Positions 49,405-58,718 of a DNA stretch of 64,000 nucleotides are shown here, piece by piece. The position numbers and the translations under genes are program-made. The DNA lies in assembly GCF_016306625.1 (NCBI RefSeq), contig NZ_JACOII010000006.1, positions 62,001 through 126,000 of the forward strand, given 5' to 3'. The notes below the pieces were generated by a model. That model worked only from the letters and a program-made list of their open reading frames with translations. It made no database searches and was not told the DNA's origin. Position 1 is the stretch's first letter. Each line of letters starts with the position of its first letter. Source of the DNA: Xenorhabdus lircayensis. GTDB taxonomy: Bacteria; Pseudomonadota; Gammaproteobacteria; Enterobacterales; Enterobacteriaceae.

Positions 49405-49433
49405 TAAAAAAAGCCCTGTCTTTGACGGGGCTT
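49405..49433 (-). terminator. Terminator of terE
   Basis: On the minus strand, a stem AAGCCC...GTC / GAC...GGGCTT with one mismatch is followed by seven T. It lies 15 bp after the terE stop and directly abuts the truncated terF frame. Confidence 0.85.
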
Positions 49434-49447
49434 AATGAAGCAGTTAT

Positions 49448-50023
49448 TTAAACGGAAACGCCGTGCTGTGAAGCAAGCGCAGACAGGCCACCAGCAAAGC
49501 CCTGACCAACCGCTTTGAACTTCCATTCCGCGTTGTGGCGATACAGTTCGCCGAACACCATTGCGGTTTCTGTGCTCGCATCTTCGGACAGGTCGAAGCG
49601 GGCGATTTCAGCATTGCTGTCTTCGTTAACAACACGGATGAAGCTGTTGCTGACCATGCCAAAGTTCTGAGTGCGGGCTTCAGCATCGTAAATGGTTACA
49701 GAGAAGATGATTTTTTTGACGTCTTCAGGTACGCCAGTCAGGTTGATTTTAACCTGCTCGTCGTCTCCTTCGCCTTCGCCAGTACGGTTATCGCCCTGAT
49801 GGACAACAGAGCCGTCCGGGCTGGTGGTATTGTTAAAAAAGACAAAGTGTTTATCACTCAATACCTTACCGTTTTCACCAACCATGAAAACTGATGCGTC
49901 CAGGTCAAATCCCGAGCCATCAGTTACACGTGCATCCCAGCCCAGGCCAACGATCACTTTGGTCATACCTGGAGCTTCTTTTGTCAGAGAAACGTTACCG
50001 CCTTTTACGAGAGATACTGCCAT
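49448..50023 (-). CDS. terE: TerD-family stress protein, TerE-like
   Basis: A 191-residue protein starting at ATG 50023 ([20 protein letters not shown]), with a GAGGA site 7 nt upstream. It carries the TerD-family calcium-binding pattern: [40 protein letters not shown], and the C-terminal [23 protein letters not shown]. The wording of the N-terminus and its position before terF favour TerE over TerD. Ter proteins support tellurite, colicin and phage resistance by an unclear envelope-linked mechanism. The partner genes terZABCD are not in the window, so this is a remnant of a larger locus. Function alone is doubtful. Confidence 0.92.
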   Translation of the reverse strand: MAVSLVKGGNVSLTKEAPGMTKVIVGLGWDARVTDGSGFDLDASVFMVGENGKVLSDKHFVFFNNTTSPDGSVVHQGDNRTGEGEGDDEQVKINLTGVPEDVKKIIFSVTIYDAEARTQNFGMVSNSFIRVVNEDSNAEIARFDLSEDASTETAMVFGELYRHNAEWKFKAVGQGFAGGLSALASQHGVSV

Positions 50024-50683
50024 GGTGTTATCCTCAATTTCATTCATTATTTCATTTATTTTTTGCCCGGGAATATCTACCCCGGGAGATGGGGTACTTC
50101 AGCGTACTAGCAAAAAATTATGACGCGTTGAGGCTGAAGTGGTCAACAAAAATTGGTCAATGTATTAGCGTCTTTCCAAAATAATCTTTCTGACTCATTC
50201 GGTGTCAATGTTCGGGGGGCATTGGCATCGCCTTGGACGATTTCCCTTACCACTCATACTAATCTTCTCTGGATCAGATCGCTTAACATCAGTGTGGTAT
50301 GGCTTACGTTAAGGAGGGAGGTCCATCACATCACTATATTCTGACAATTATAGAAATTCACCTGAAATCAAAGAATCATACCAAAATGATCCATTCAGAA
50401 AACTCACAACTTTATTGTTTTTATACAATAAGTTAAATCAACTCTAGCATATGGAAACTCATTCTACTTATTAAAATATACATTTGAAAAAGTAAGCTTT
50501 ATAAAATAGAATGGTGTGAATAATCATCCCCAATTTTTACGGGGCATCACCATTAAGATGCTTTAAAATTGTTCTAAAAATAGACATTCAGGGATAGGCA
50601 GATGGAGATGTTTGTTCTGTTCACCCATTATTTTATGGGTTACTTTTTTGGCAAACTGTAGACATTGAAGTCAGGAGGCAGCT
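50024..50683. other. AT-rich non-coding region between terE and the recombinase
   Basis: About 660 bp without a convincing gene. A short minus-strand frame (about 50152-50255) reads IVQGDANAPRTLTPNESERL and may be a gene scrap. GC-rich inverted repeats occur near 50080 (CCCCGGGAGATGGGG region) and near 50529 (CCCC...GGGG). It must hold the terE promoter and the recombinase promoter. Confidence 0.5.
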
Positions 50684-51694
50684 TTGAACCGCCATAATAA
50701 AAATAATCCCGAAAATGACGATGATAAAAAATCACTGATTGTACTGTCCGGCTCTCAACAAGAGCAGGGTATGATGATGTCGTTATCAGCTCCGGGAAAA
50801 CAAATATATGACAACCCCGCGATTGCATATCTTGTCAGTCTTGGATCAAAACGTAGCCGTCAGACGATGAAATCATTTCTGAATATCGTGGCAAAAATGC
50901 TGGGATACCAAAATGTGCGGGATTGTACTTGGAGTGCACTACGTCGTCACCACGTTCAAGCTATCATGGAAATGCTTTCAGATTCGGGCAAAGCACCAGC
51001 AACAATCAATACTTATCTTTCTGCTCTGAAAGGTGTTGCATTGGAAGCATGGACAATGAAACAAATCGACACCGATAATTTCCAGCATATAAAGCAGGTG
51101 CGTTCTGTCAGAGGAAATAGATTGCCAAAAGGCAGAGCACTAGAACGTTATGAAATAAAAACCCTATTCTTTACCTGTGAAAACGATGTCAGTACAAAAG
51201 GTTTGCGCGATGCCGCCATTATTGGTGTGCTTGTAGGTTGTGGGCTTCGGCGGTCAGAAATTATTTCTTTGGATATAAAACATATTATTCGCCGTGAACA
51301 AGCATTGAGAGTCATGGGAAAAGGGAATAAAGAACGTTTATCCTATATGCCGGAAGGAACATGGGAACGTTTGAACCGTTGGGTAGAGGAAGTGCGCGGT
51401 GATCATGCTGGGCCACTTTTTACCCGAATTCGCCGCCATGATGATGTAACTGATAACCGACTTTCCGATCAGGCAATTTATCACATTCTTGAGACACGCA
51501 GAATGGAAAGTGATTTGGAAAAATTTGCTCCTCATGATCTGCGAAGAACATTTGCATCAGCCATGCTGGACAATGGTGAAGATATTGTGACCGTCAAAGA
51601 CGCGATGGGCCATTCAAGTATCACTACAACCCAAAAGTATGATCGGCGTGGAGATGAACGCCTAAGAAAGGCGGCTCGAAATCTGGATTTTTGA
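50684..51694 (+). CDS. Tyrosine-type site-specific recombinase/integrase
   Basis: A 336-residue protein from a TTG start at 50684 with a strong AGGAGG site 5-6 nt upstream. The N-terminal half has a core-binding (SAM-like) domain including SKRSRQTMKSFLNIVAKMLG and TINTYLSALKGVALEAW. The C-terminal catalytic domain has all signature residues: Arg in GCGLRRSE (about 188), His-x-x-Arg in PHDLRRTFA (about 284), His in MGHSS (about 309) and the Tyr nucleophile in TTQKYDRRG (about 318). It probably mobilises or once mobilised an element here. No clear attachment-site repeat was seen. The next open frame overlaps its stop. Confidence 0.92.
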   Translation: MNRHNKNNPENDDDKKSLIVLSGSQQEQGMMMSLSAPGKQIYDNPAIAYLVSLGSKRSRQTMKSFLNIVAKMLGYQNVRDCTWSALRRHHVQAIMEMLSDSGKAPATINTYLSALKGVALEAWTMKQIDTDNFQHIKQVRSVRGNRLPKGRALERYEIKTLFFTCENDVSTKGLRDAAIIGVLVGCGLRRSEIISLDIKHIIRREQALRVMGKGNKERLSYMPEGTWERLNRWVEEVRGDHAGPLFTRIRRHDDVTDNRLSDQAIYHILETRRMESDLEKFAPHDLRRTFASAMLDNGEDIVTVKDAMGHSSITTTQKYDRRGDERLRKAARNLDF

Positions 51695-52176
51695 CTAGAA
51701 AAACACTCAATCCTTTGGCCAACGTTAATAATCCTTTCTTTACGAATTCAAAATATCAGCTCGAAAAGAGTATCTTTTGCCTCTGTATGATCTTACATCA
51801 GAGGCATAATATTCATTTATTCAAGGTATGTTCTTTGGTATTGCCTTTACAATATGGCGTCAGTTTACTGATGTGTCTATTATTTGTGCCATTCAAGCCT
51901 TTTCATATTGAACCTGCTATAGGGTTTATCATTCCAGCATTGTGGCTTGGTCTGGTTATTTCTGTAGCGGCTCAATTATTATTTTATCGACTTATCAAGA
52001 CAGGTAATTTGGTTAATGTCACCAGCTTGTTTTATCTTGTTCCGGGTGTAACAGCAATAATGGATTATTTATTTTTAGGTAATGCGTTATCTATTTTAAG
52101 TATCATTGGAATGATTGCCATACTAGATATTATTTTTCGTAAAAAAGGAACAGAGGCTATTAAGAATCTTAAATAA
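51691..52176 (+). pseudogene. EamA/DMT transporter, C-terminal fragment
   Basis: The last 110 codons (from about 51840) encode four to five hydrophobic helices, including PAIGFIIPALWLGLVISVAAQ, LLFYRLIKTGNLVNVTSLFY and VPGVTAIMDYLFLGNALS. This is the second EamA repeat of drug/metabolite transporters, with the typical PGVTAIMDYLFLGE-like motif. A full protein has about 300 residues and ten helices; the first half is absent, and the first 40 codons of this frame do not look homologous. It therefore appears to be a truncated gene left beside the recombinase. A terminator follows. Confidence 0.75.
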
Positions 52177-52272
52177 ATTCAAGTAACTGAATTTATCATA
52201 TTTAGCATAGTTATTATGTGCTGAATTTAAAACACGAAAACCACTCCAGATAACTAGAGTTGCTAATTTTTT

Positions 52273-52316
52273 AAATCCGATTGACCTCAACAGGTGACCA
52301 TAATCGGATTTTTTAT
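52273..52316 (+). terminator. Terminator after the EamA fragment
   Basis: A 10-bp stem AAATCCGATT / AATCGGATTT with a 19-nt loop, running into a T-run on plus. It is in the right place for the original EamA gene. Confidence 0.75.
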
Positions 52317-52327
52317 TGGATTTTTAT

Positions 52328-52354
52328 GATTGCCCGAAACCAATTCGGGCAATC
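52328..52354. terminator. Hairpin downstream of uspE
   Basis: An 11-bp perfect stem GATTGCCCGAA / TTCGGGCAATC with a 5-nt loop, 29 bp past the uspE stop. There is no clear T-run on the minus strand, so it is a stabilising hairpin or weak terminator. Confidence 0.5.
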
Positions 52355-52382
52355 TATTAACAGTCTTCTCTCACTGAATTCG

Positions 52383-53327
52383 TTACTCGTCATTCACACT
52401 GATAGGACAGGAAAATCCATCAGGTTTAATTGCCAGTAGGTCGCATTTTAGCCGATCGATAACATGTTCTGCTGTATTGCCAAGGAACGCAGCGGATAAT
52501 CCAGTTCGGCCAAGAATACCTAAAACAACCACACCTGCATTTAATTTATCACAAATTTCAGGAATAATTTTTTCCGGTACGCCCTCATGAACATGTGTAT
52601 ATTGCTCATCAATATAGAATTTTTGTCGTAATTCTTTCATAGCAATCAAATGTTGGCCTCGTAATACCTTGTTATACACACTTGGATCAAAATCGGGAAG
52701 TTCAGTTGCAATATTTAAAGGTGCAACAGGATAAGCGCTAACAAGGTTAATCCGCGGTTCTTTTACAATTCGATTGGCAAGATCTTGCGTTTCATGCACC
52801 AATTTCAGATTTAATTCACTATGGTAAGGTTCTTCATTGGATAAATTGACTGCAACAACAGCAGAACCGTTTTCTGGCCATATTTGATCTTTTACCATCC
52901 AGACAGGGCAAGGGCATTTACGTAGCAGATGCCAGTCCAGTGGAGTAAAAATCATGGATTCCAATCGGGAGTGTTGATGTGCCATTTTCAATAATAAGTC
53001 ATGGTTTCCAGTGATAACTTCTTGAATGATGGCTTCATAAGGACGATTATGCCAAACCACTTTAATCTCAATATCAATTCCTGACTCAAGATAGTAATGG
53101 GCTTGTTGTTTTATCCAAGCGACTCGTTGACCAATAACACCTTTGCGCATGGCATTTCTTTCTTTTGGAGAAAGTAGTGTGGTCATTTCATATGAAAGGT
53201 CATAGATAGGTAAAAACGCTTTGATGCGACCACCATTACGCTGCACGATATAGACTGCACGCCTTAATGCAGGCTGCTCATCCTGATTGGGATCAATTGC
53301 AACTAGGAGGTTTTGGTAGTTTGCCAT
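52383..53327 (-). CDS. uspE: Universal stress protein E (tandem Usp domains)
   Basis: A 314-residue cytosolic protein with two universal-stress domains in tandem, matching UspE of enterobacteria. The first starts [21 protein letters not shown]. The second ends [34 protein letters not shown], the Usp nucleotide-binding-like Gly pattern. UspE is induced in stationary phase and influences motility, adhesion and stress resistance. An AGGAA site precedes the ATG. It lies 127 bp downstream of fnr on the same strand, as in E. coli. Confidence 0.96.
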   Translation of the reverse strand: MANYQNLLVAIDPNQDEQPALRRAVYIVQRNGGRIKAFLPIYDLSYEMTTLLSPKERNAMRKGVIGQRVAWIKQQAHYYLESGIDIEIKVVWHNRPYEAIIQEVITGNHDLLLKMAHQHSRLESMIFTPLDWHLLRKCPCPVWMVKDQIWPENGSAVVAVNLSNEEPYHSELNLKLVHETQDLANRIVKEPRINLVSAYPVAPLNIATELPDFDPSVYNKVLRGQHLIAMKELRQKFYIDEQYTHVHEGVPEKIIPEICDKLNAGVVVLGILGRTGLSAAFLGNTAEHVIDRLKCDLLAIKPDGFSCPISVNDE

Positions 53328-53454
53328 ATTGAGTTCCTCGCAGAGTCTGGATGCCTCTTTTACACAAAAGATAAACCAATATAGACAACTATAACAGGGT
53401 AAAAGAACGCCAGATCAGCAAAATATAGTGATCTGGCTTAAAATTTAGATAACG

Positions 53455-54210
53455 TTAGGACACATTAGCGGGAGTTTTACCTGCCAATTGAGTCAACTTA
53501 TCCATATCTTCGACTGCGATATACTTACCTTTGACCGCCAAAATGCCATTTTTCTGGAAACGGCCAAGTAGACGACTAATTGTCTCAACAGTCAAACCGA
53601 GGTAATTGCCGATATCGCCGCGGGTCATGGTCAGGCGGAATTCACGGGGTGAAAAGCCTCGTTGTGCAAAACGGCGTGACAAATTATAGATAAACGCAGC
53701 CAGCCTTTCTTCTGCGTTCTTTTTGGATAGCAACAGGATCATTTCCTGATCACCTTTAATTTCCCCACTCATCAAACGCATCATTTGCTGACGGAGATTA
53801 GGCATTTTCCCAGAAAGGTCATCCAGTGTTTCAAATGGAATTTCACATACCATTGACGTTTCCAAAGCCTGGGCAAAACTTGGATGCTCAGTGTTAATGA
53901 TGGCATCAAATCCAACTAAATCACCAGCAAGGTGAAAACCGGTAATTTGTTCGTCGCCTTCCTCAGTAATAGTATAGCTTTTGATCGTCCCAGAACGGAT
54001 AGCATAGAGTGATTTCAATACATCACCAGCCTTAAACAACGTTTGACCTTTCTGGATGGGTTTCTTACGCTCGATGATATTATCAAGCTGATCAAGCTCA
54101 TGTTCATTTAAGGTGAAAGGAATGCAGAGCTGGCTAATGCTACAATCCTGACAATGGATTGCGCAACCACCAGATTGAATCCGACGAATAATACGTTTTT
54201 CCGGGATCAT
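53455..54210 (-). CDS. fnr: Global anaerobic regulator FNR
   Basis: A 251-residue CRP/FNR-family regulator nearly identical to E. coli FNR by eye. The N-terminal cluster [14 protein letters not shown] gives the oxygen-sensing Fe-S ligands (Cys20, 23, 29), with the fourth in [10 protein letters not shown] (about 122). The cNMP-like domain and dimerisation helix follow, then the DNA-recognition helix in [16 protein letters not shown], reading TTGAT-N4-ATCAA sites. It switches gene expression between aerobic and anaerobic growth. The sequence before its ATG has no clear Shine-Dalgarno. It is divergent from the dmsC-like gene. Confidence 0.98.
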   Translation of the reverse strand: MIPEKRIIRRIQSGGCAIHCQDCSISQLCIPFTLNEHELDQLDNIIERKKPIQKGQTLFKAGDVLKSLYAIRSGTIKSYTITEEGDEQITGFHLAGDLVGFDAIINTEHPSFAQALETSMVCEIPFETLDDLSGKMPNLRQQMMRLMSGEIKGDQEMILLLSKKNAEERLAAFIYNLSRRFAQRGFSPREFRLTMTRGDIGNYLGLTVETISRLLGRFQKNGILAVKGKYIAVEDMDKLTQLAGKTPANVS

Positions 54211-54478
54211 AGGGAATGCTCATTAGAAGTGATTGATATGCGTAAATTTAACATATTTAGGTAGCTCTGATAAGAGCTAGATACACCCATTAATCACGGT
54301 ATTTATCATCATCACTAGCGAAAAAAAATGAAATTTTTTTGGGATTAACGACGAACTTGCGTAAAATTTTAGCCACTCAATATAACATCTCAATCAAACT
54401 GAAATTGAATTAATAATATATGGATTTAATACGCGTCGATGATGTAGTTTGGTTACAGATAAATGGAATAGGGTTGAC

Positions 54479-55375
54479 ATGAGTGAATGGTTGTTGATTG
54501 CATTTACAATGATAGTACAAAGCTCAGTGGGACTTGTACTGATGAGCGTACTTTATATTTACTGGTTTAAGCACGAATTAAACACATGGCAACATTCAGT
54601 GACTATTCTTGTGCAAAAAATCTTACTAAGAGCATTATTAGTAAGTAGCATGCTGGCCGGGATAGGGCTAGTCGCCTCTCTGAACATTTTGGAATATCCA
54701 TTTAGTGTTTATCACTCATTGCGTAATGTTATGCAGGAATGGGTAAACATAGAAACGGCCTTTGCTGCTATCTACTTTGGGTTGCTTATCTTATATACAC
54801 TTTTGTTTGTGATTACAAAGCGAGCGAATGTTTATATTATGATGGTGATTGGCGTCATTGGTTTAATCAACCTCCACTATATGGCAATTATTTACGTTAA
54901 TAGTGCCATGATCACATGGACAAACATTAATACCTATTTTTTGTTCTATGGTGCGGTATTTACGTTAGGGCCTGCATTGGCGTTATTGTTTATCGGCTGT
55001 CCGTTAAGAAAATACATTCGAGGAAAATTACCTACCAAATTGGTGATGGCAGCTCTACTTGTGGTTTTTATTAGTGTAACAGTGCGGTTGATTGAACATC
55101 CTGCCTATATGGAGTGGTTAGCGGAAGCCACAATAGTTAATGACAATATTATTTTCCCACATCAAGCTGAACTGAATATCAAAAGTGCTTTTGGATTGAG
55201 AATGATCTCATGGTGTTTATATATTATTGCAATGGCAATCTGGACTTATGCCTTATGGAAAGCAAGGGATATCCTGTTGATTTATAATAATTATTCTATT
55301 CTTGTTGGTGTAATCCTCATGTTCATAGCAGAATTGATTAATCAATATACATTTTTTATTGTGTGCAACGTCTGA
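54479..55375 (+). CDS. DMSO reductase anchor subunit-like membrane protein (DmsC family), orphan
   Basis: About 298 residues from ATG 54479 (MSEWLLIAFTMIVQSSVGLV), chosen over the upstream TTG because AGGG lies about 7 nt before it. The protein has eight to nine hydrophobic helices and resembles DmsC/YnfH, the membrane subunit that binds menaquinol and anchors DmsAB-type molybdoenzymes. No DmsA or DmsB homologue is in the window, so the partner is either elsewhere or absent. It is divergent from fnr across 268 bp; a half-matching FNR site (TTGATATGCGTAAA) lies near 54231. Anaerobic regulation is plausible but not shown. Confidence 0.85.
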   Translation: MSEWLLIAFTMIVQSSVGLVLMSVLYIYWFKHELNTWQHSVTILVQKILLRALLVSSMLAGIGLVASLNILEYPFSVYHSLRNVMQEWVNIETAFAAIYFGLLILYTLLFVITKRANVYIMMVIGVIGLINLHYMAIIYVNSAMITWTNINTYFLFYGAVFTLGPALALLFIGCPLRKYIRGKLPTKLVMAALLVVFISVTVRLIEHPAYMEWLAEATIVNDNIIFPHQAELNIKSAFGLRMISWCLYIIAMAIWTYALWKARDILLIYNNYSILVGVILMFIAELINQYTFFIVCNV

Positions 55376-55429
55376 TAGATAACTCATACTACCTCAGTTG
55401 ATTATCCTGTTCTTTTCGTTTCACATATC

Positions 55430-55472
55430 CACATAACAGAAAACGTGACGTGGTCACGTTTTCTGTTATGTG
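55430..55472. repeat. Perfect 20-bp inverted repeat with 3-nt loop
   Basis: Arm 55430-55449 (CACATAACAG..., ending CGTGAC) is the exact reverse complement of 55453-55472, separated by GTG. It lies 55 bp past the dmsC-like stop. No T-run follows on plus; a TTTT is within the stem. It may be a terminator or processing hairpin for the dmsC message, or a small mobile palindrome. Confidence 0.8.
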
Positions 55473-55843
55473 CGAGCATGTTGTACGTGAATATCATTAT
55501 TTTTATAGTTTCATATAGAAATATTCCCAATTCAGTATTATGAGATATTCTTCTCATTTCTTTGTGGTAGCGCACAAATTTAAAGTTAATTATTAATTTA
55601 TTATTAATATTCTAGTAACTATGTTTTATATCTATAAAAATAGATTGTTCTAACATATGTTGCAGAATGTTTTTTATGCGCAGATCGAAAAATAAACAAT
55701 TTATTTTCAATCGGTTATTGTGTGCTTTTTATCATCATCACAATGATTCTGTCGTTACATAGAAAATAAAAAAATATTATTAATAAGTTTATAAATTTCA
55801 CTTTACTACAAAACACAAAAGATCCTTTAAAAGGTTGCGTGAT
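55473..55843 (+). promoter_or_regulatory. AT-rich upstream region of the PLP decarboxylase gene
   Basis: About 370 bp with no gene. It is very AT-rich and must contain the decarboxylase promoter. No operator could be assigned by eye. Confidence 0.55.
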
Positions 55844-57793
55844 ATGACTAAGCCACTTCATCCGAATTTAAATGTAGATGCGTTGTTTTTAGGTCCAAAA
55901 TCAGAGAATGCTGTTTTTTTTAGAGAAATGATGGACTATGCAGTTAGCGAACATATGCACTGGCGCTCAGGTTTTCATCCCGGAGATTCAGCCTTGATCA
56001 CATCAGTTGATCGTTATGAACATAACTACAGAGAAACCCTTTATCGGACAGAAGGGATCTTAAATCAGCTATCAGCAAAACTGAAAAATACTTCAATTCC
56101 TTTTTTCTCCCCCCGTTATCTTGGCCACATTAACAGTGATACCTTGATGGTTTCTAATCTTGCCTACGTCATGGCCATGATGTACAACCCGAATAACTGT
56201 AGTTATGAAGCGTCTCCCACAACTACAGAGCTAGAACTTGAATCGGGATTGGATCTCTGCCGCATGTTTGGTTATGACCCTCAGCAATCTTGGGGACACA
56301 TTACTTCTGGCGGAACAGTGGCTAACTATGAAGGATTATGGGTTGCCAGGAATTTAAAAACATTATCTTTTGCAATATCTCAGCACCCTAGAGCGAAAGA
56401 TTTGGTCAGTCATAAAACGCCTAAGCAATTGATGAATATGCCAACGGCTGAAGTTCTGGATTTAATCAGTGAGCTACAACAACGCGGAATATTTGAAGAA
56501 ATACGCGATATGACGTGCCGAGGCACTGGAGTTAAACCGGAAACATTAGGCAAACTACTGGTTCCACAATCCAAACATTACTCCTGGATGAAAGCGGCAG
56601 ATATTTTCGGTATTGGTCAGGAAAACATCATTCCATTGCCTGTTAATGAAAACTATCAAACTGACGTTACCCAAATGCGCAAAATCACCTTTGACTTAAT
56701 TGAACAAGGCGAATCAATTTTAGCGATGATTGCCGTGGTGGGAACGACTGAAGTTGGAGCGATTGATCGGATTGATGAAGTTATTGCATTGAGGCAGGAG
56801 TGTGAGGAGCGTTATGGCGAGTCATTCTATATCCATGTTGATGCTGCTTATGCGGGATACGCTTGTGCCATGCTCCTTAATGAGCAAGGAGAATTTGTAG
56901 AATATGATGAGCTGGCTAGTCATCATCGTTCGATGGGAATTATGTCGGAAAACATCAGCTGGCCAAAACCCGAAGTTTATAAAAGTTTCAAGGCATTGAA
57001 AGAAGTTGATTCGATTACCGTTGACCCACATAAAGTTGGCTTTATTCAATATACTGCTGGTGCCATCTGCATGAAAGACAAACGCATTCTCGATTTGATC
57101 TCTTCCCGTGCAGCTTATGTCTTTGAAGAACACAATGATCAAACGAATTCTGCTGCCAGAAATCGGGGAATGCTTGGTTCATCTATCATGGAAGGTTCAA
57201 AAGCGGGAGCAACGGCGGCAGCGCTTTGGGCGGCTCATCGCTTATTACCTCTAAATATCAGTGGCTATGGAAAAGTGATTGCTGCTGGTATCGTCACAGC
57301 ACAACGATTGTTGAATAAGCTGGCAAACTTGCCGCCAATAGAAGTAGGTAAGCACCGATTTGAAGCGCATATCATGCCATCCCCTGATTTCCATATGATC
57401 AATTTTACATTCAAAGAAATCGGTAACGAAAATCTAAACAACCATAATGCCCTCAACAAGCGGCTCTATGAACTTTGCTCATATTCAACAGGACGTGCTT
57501 ATACCAACGATTTTCTCACATCATCAACGACCCTGGATTACAAAGAGTATGGTGATACACCATGGCACTATGCGGAGAAATGTGGTTTTAGTCGTAGCGA
57601 ATGGGAAAAAGTTCGTCGTATCTATGTATTACGAGCGGCGGTAATGACTTACTGTTTACGTAATGAAGAACACTTTGAAGAGTTCTGGCAGCAGCTTCAA
57701 ACTATTTTTGTTAAGAAATTGAATCAGCTGGTTGATGAGGAAGAGAAAAAAGCATGGCTGATATCGGGTATTGATGTACCATTTATTGGTTAA
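55844..57793 (+). CDS. PLP-dependent decarboxylase, tyrosine decarboxylase-like
   Basis: 649 residues from ATG 55844, with AAAAGG 9 nt upstream. It is a group II PLP decarboxylase with strong resemblance to bacterial tyrosine decarboxylases, which are about 620 residues. The substrate/PLP-binding features are visible: SPRYLGHINSDT near the N-terminus, ITSGGTVANYEGLW, the PLP-pyridine Asp in YIHVDAAYAGYA (about 332), and the Schiff-base Lys397 in ITVDPHKVGF. These enzymes make tyramine or phenylethylamine from Tyr or Phe; exact substrate is not readable. A strong terminator makes it monocistronic. It is 8 kb from an NRPS line whose relatives end in such amines. Confidence 0.88.
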   Translation: MTKPLHPNLNVDALFLGPKSENAVFFREMMDYAVSEHMHWRSGFHPGDSALITSVDRYEHNYRETLYRTEGILNQLSAKLKNTSIPFFSPRYLGHINSDTLMVSNLAYVMAMMYNPNNCSYEASPTTTELELESGLDLCRMFGYDPQQSWGHITSGGTVANYEGLWVARNLKTLSFAISQHPRAKDLVSHKTPKQLMNMPTAEVLDLISELQQRGIFEEIRDMTCRGTGVKPETLGKLLVPQSKHYSWMKAADIFGIGQENIIPLPVNENYQTDVTQMRKITFDLIEQGESILAMIAVVGTTEVGAIDRIDEVIALRQECEERYGESFYIHVDAAYAGYACAMLLNEQGEFVEYDELASHHRSMGIMSENISWPKPEVYKSFKALKEVDSITVDPHKVGFIQYTAGAICMKDKRILDLISSRAAYVFEEHNDQTNSAARNRGMLGSSIMEGSKAGATAAALWAAHRLLPLNISGYGKVIAAGIVTAQRLLNKLANLPPIEVGKHRFEAHIMPSPDFHMINFTFKEIGNENLNNHNALNKRLYELCSYSTGRAYTNDFLTSSTTLDYKEYGDTPWHYAEKCGFSRSEWEKVRRIYVLRAAVMTYCLRNEEHFEEFWQQLQTIFVKKLNQLVDEEEKKAWLISGIDVPFIG

Positions 57794-57857
57794 TAAATGG
57801 AAGTTTGCATATTAAGCGCTTGGATGTTAATTGATTAAAATATAGATACCAATTACT

Positions 57858-57889
57858 AAAAGGCTTGGGGTAATTCCCAAGCCTTTTTT
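57858..57889 (+). terminator. Terminator of the PLP decarboxylase gene
   Basis: A 12-bp perfect stem AAAAGGCTTGGG / CCCAAGCCTTTT with a 6-nt loop, followed by more T. Strong intrinsic terminator; by symmetry it could also serve minus-strand transcription. Confidence 0.93.
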
Positions 57890-57982
57890 GTTATCTTGTT
57901 GGGCTTCACGACCAGAATAGATATATCTGTTTTCTTTAGCATTAAAGTTGATTGGCATATGGATAACTTTATAGCTGTTTTT

Positions 57983-58597
57983 TCAATTAGCGATAGGGAT
58001 CACACCCAAAGAAACGCCCAATCCCATCAAAATAACGCCAATGACTCGATTGAGCATGGTTTGTTTTTCTAACATTGCAGCTCTGAGTTTATGGTGAGAA
58101 AAAAAGATAGCAACACCAATAAACCAGAGCAGATGCATAAGGGACATAAAAATTCCATAACCAACTTGTAAACCGATGCTGGTTGATGATGAAATAATCT
58201 GAGTAAATGTACTGACAACAAAAAGCGTTGCTTTGGGATTTAAGACATTTGTCAGAAAACCTGTTCTAAACACGGTAATTGAGGCATTTTTTGTTGAGTT
58301 AATATCAACATCAATTTCCGTTTTTGATGTAATTGTCTTGTAGCCAATGTAGATAAGATAAATCGCTCCCGCAATTTTTATGGTGAGCAATATATTGGGG
58401 GAATGTGCAATCAGAATACCAATGCCAAGAATAGTATAAGCAACATGCACCAATATACCTGATGCGATCCCAAAGGCTGCCAGTATGCCTGCCCGTCGGC
58501 CATAAAGATAACTATTACGGGTGATCATCGCAAAGTCAGCCCCTGGGCTGATGACGGCAAGAATGGTAATAATGGCTACTGCGATTAATTCTGTCAT
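57983..58597 (-). CDS. LysE/RhtB-family amino acid exporter
   Basis: A 204-residue protein with about six hydrophobic helices. The N-terminus has the LysE/RhtB signature ISPGADFAMITRNSYLYGRRAG and a later FLTNVLNPKATLFVVS. Members export amino acids such as homoserine, threonine, lysine or cysteine; the substrate is not predictable. An AGAGGA site precedes the ATG. It is divergent from a LysR-type regulator, an arrangement usual for exporter genes controlled by the neighbour. Confidence 0.93.
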   Translation of the reverse strand: MTELIAVAIITILAVISPGADFAMITRNSYLYGRRAGILAAFGIASGILVHVAYTILGIGILIAHSPNILLTIKIAGAIYLIYIGYKTITSKTEIDVDINSTKNASITVFRTGFLTNVLNPKATLFVVSTFTQIISSSTSIGLQVGYGIFMSLMHLLWFIGVAIFFSHHKLRAAMLEKQTMLNRVIGVILMGLGVSLGVIPIAN

Positions 58598-58718
58598 TAT
58601 GTCCTCTGATCATCGTTCGTCATATTTTGATAACTTATTCTCTTGATTTTTTTGACGAAAGAATAACGATTAATTTACGCTAGAATGATTGAGAAAAAAT
58701 CAACGATAAAGGATTGTA

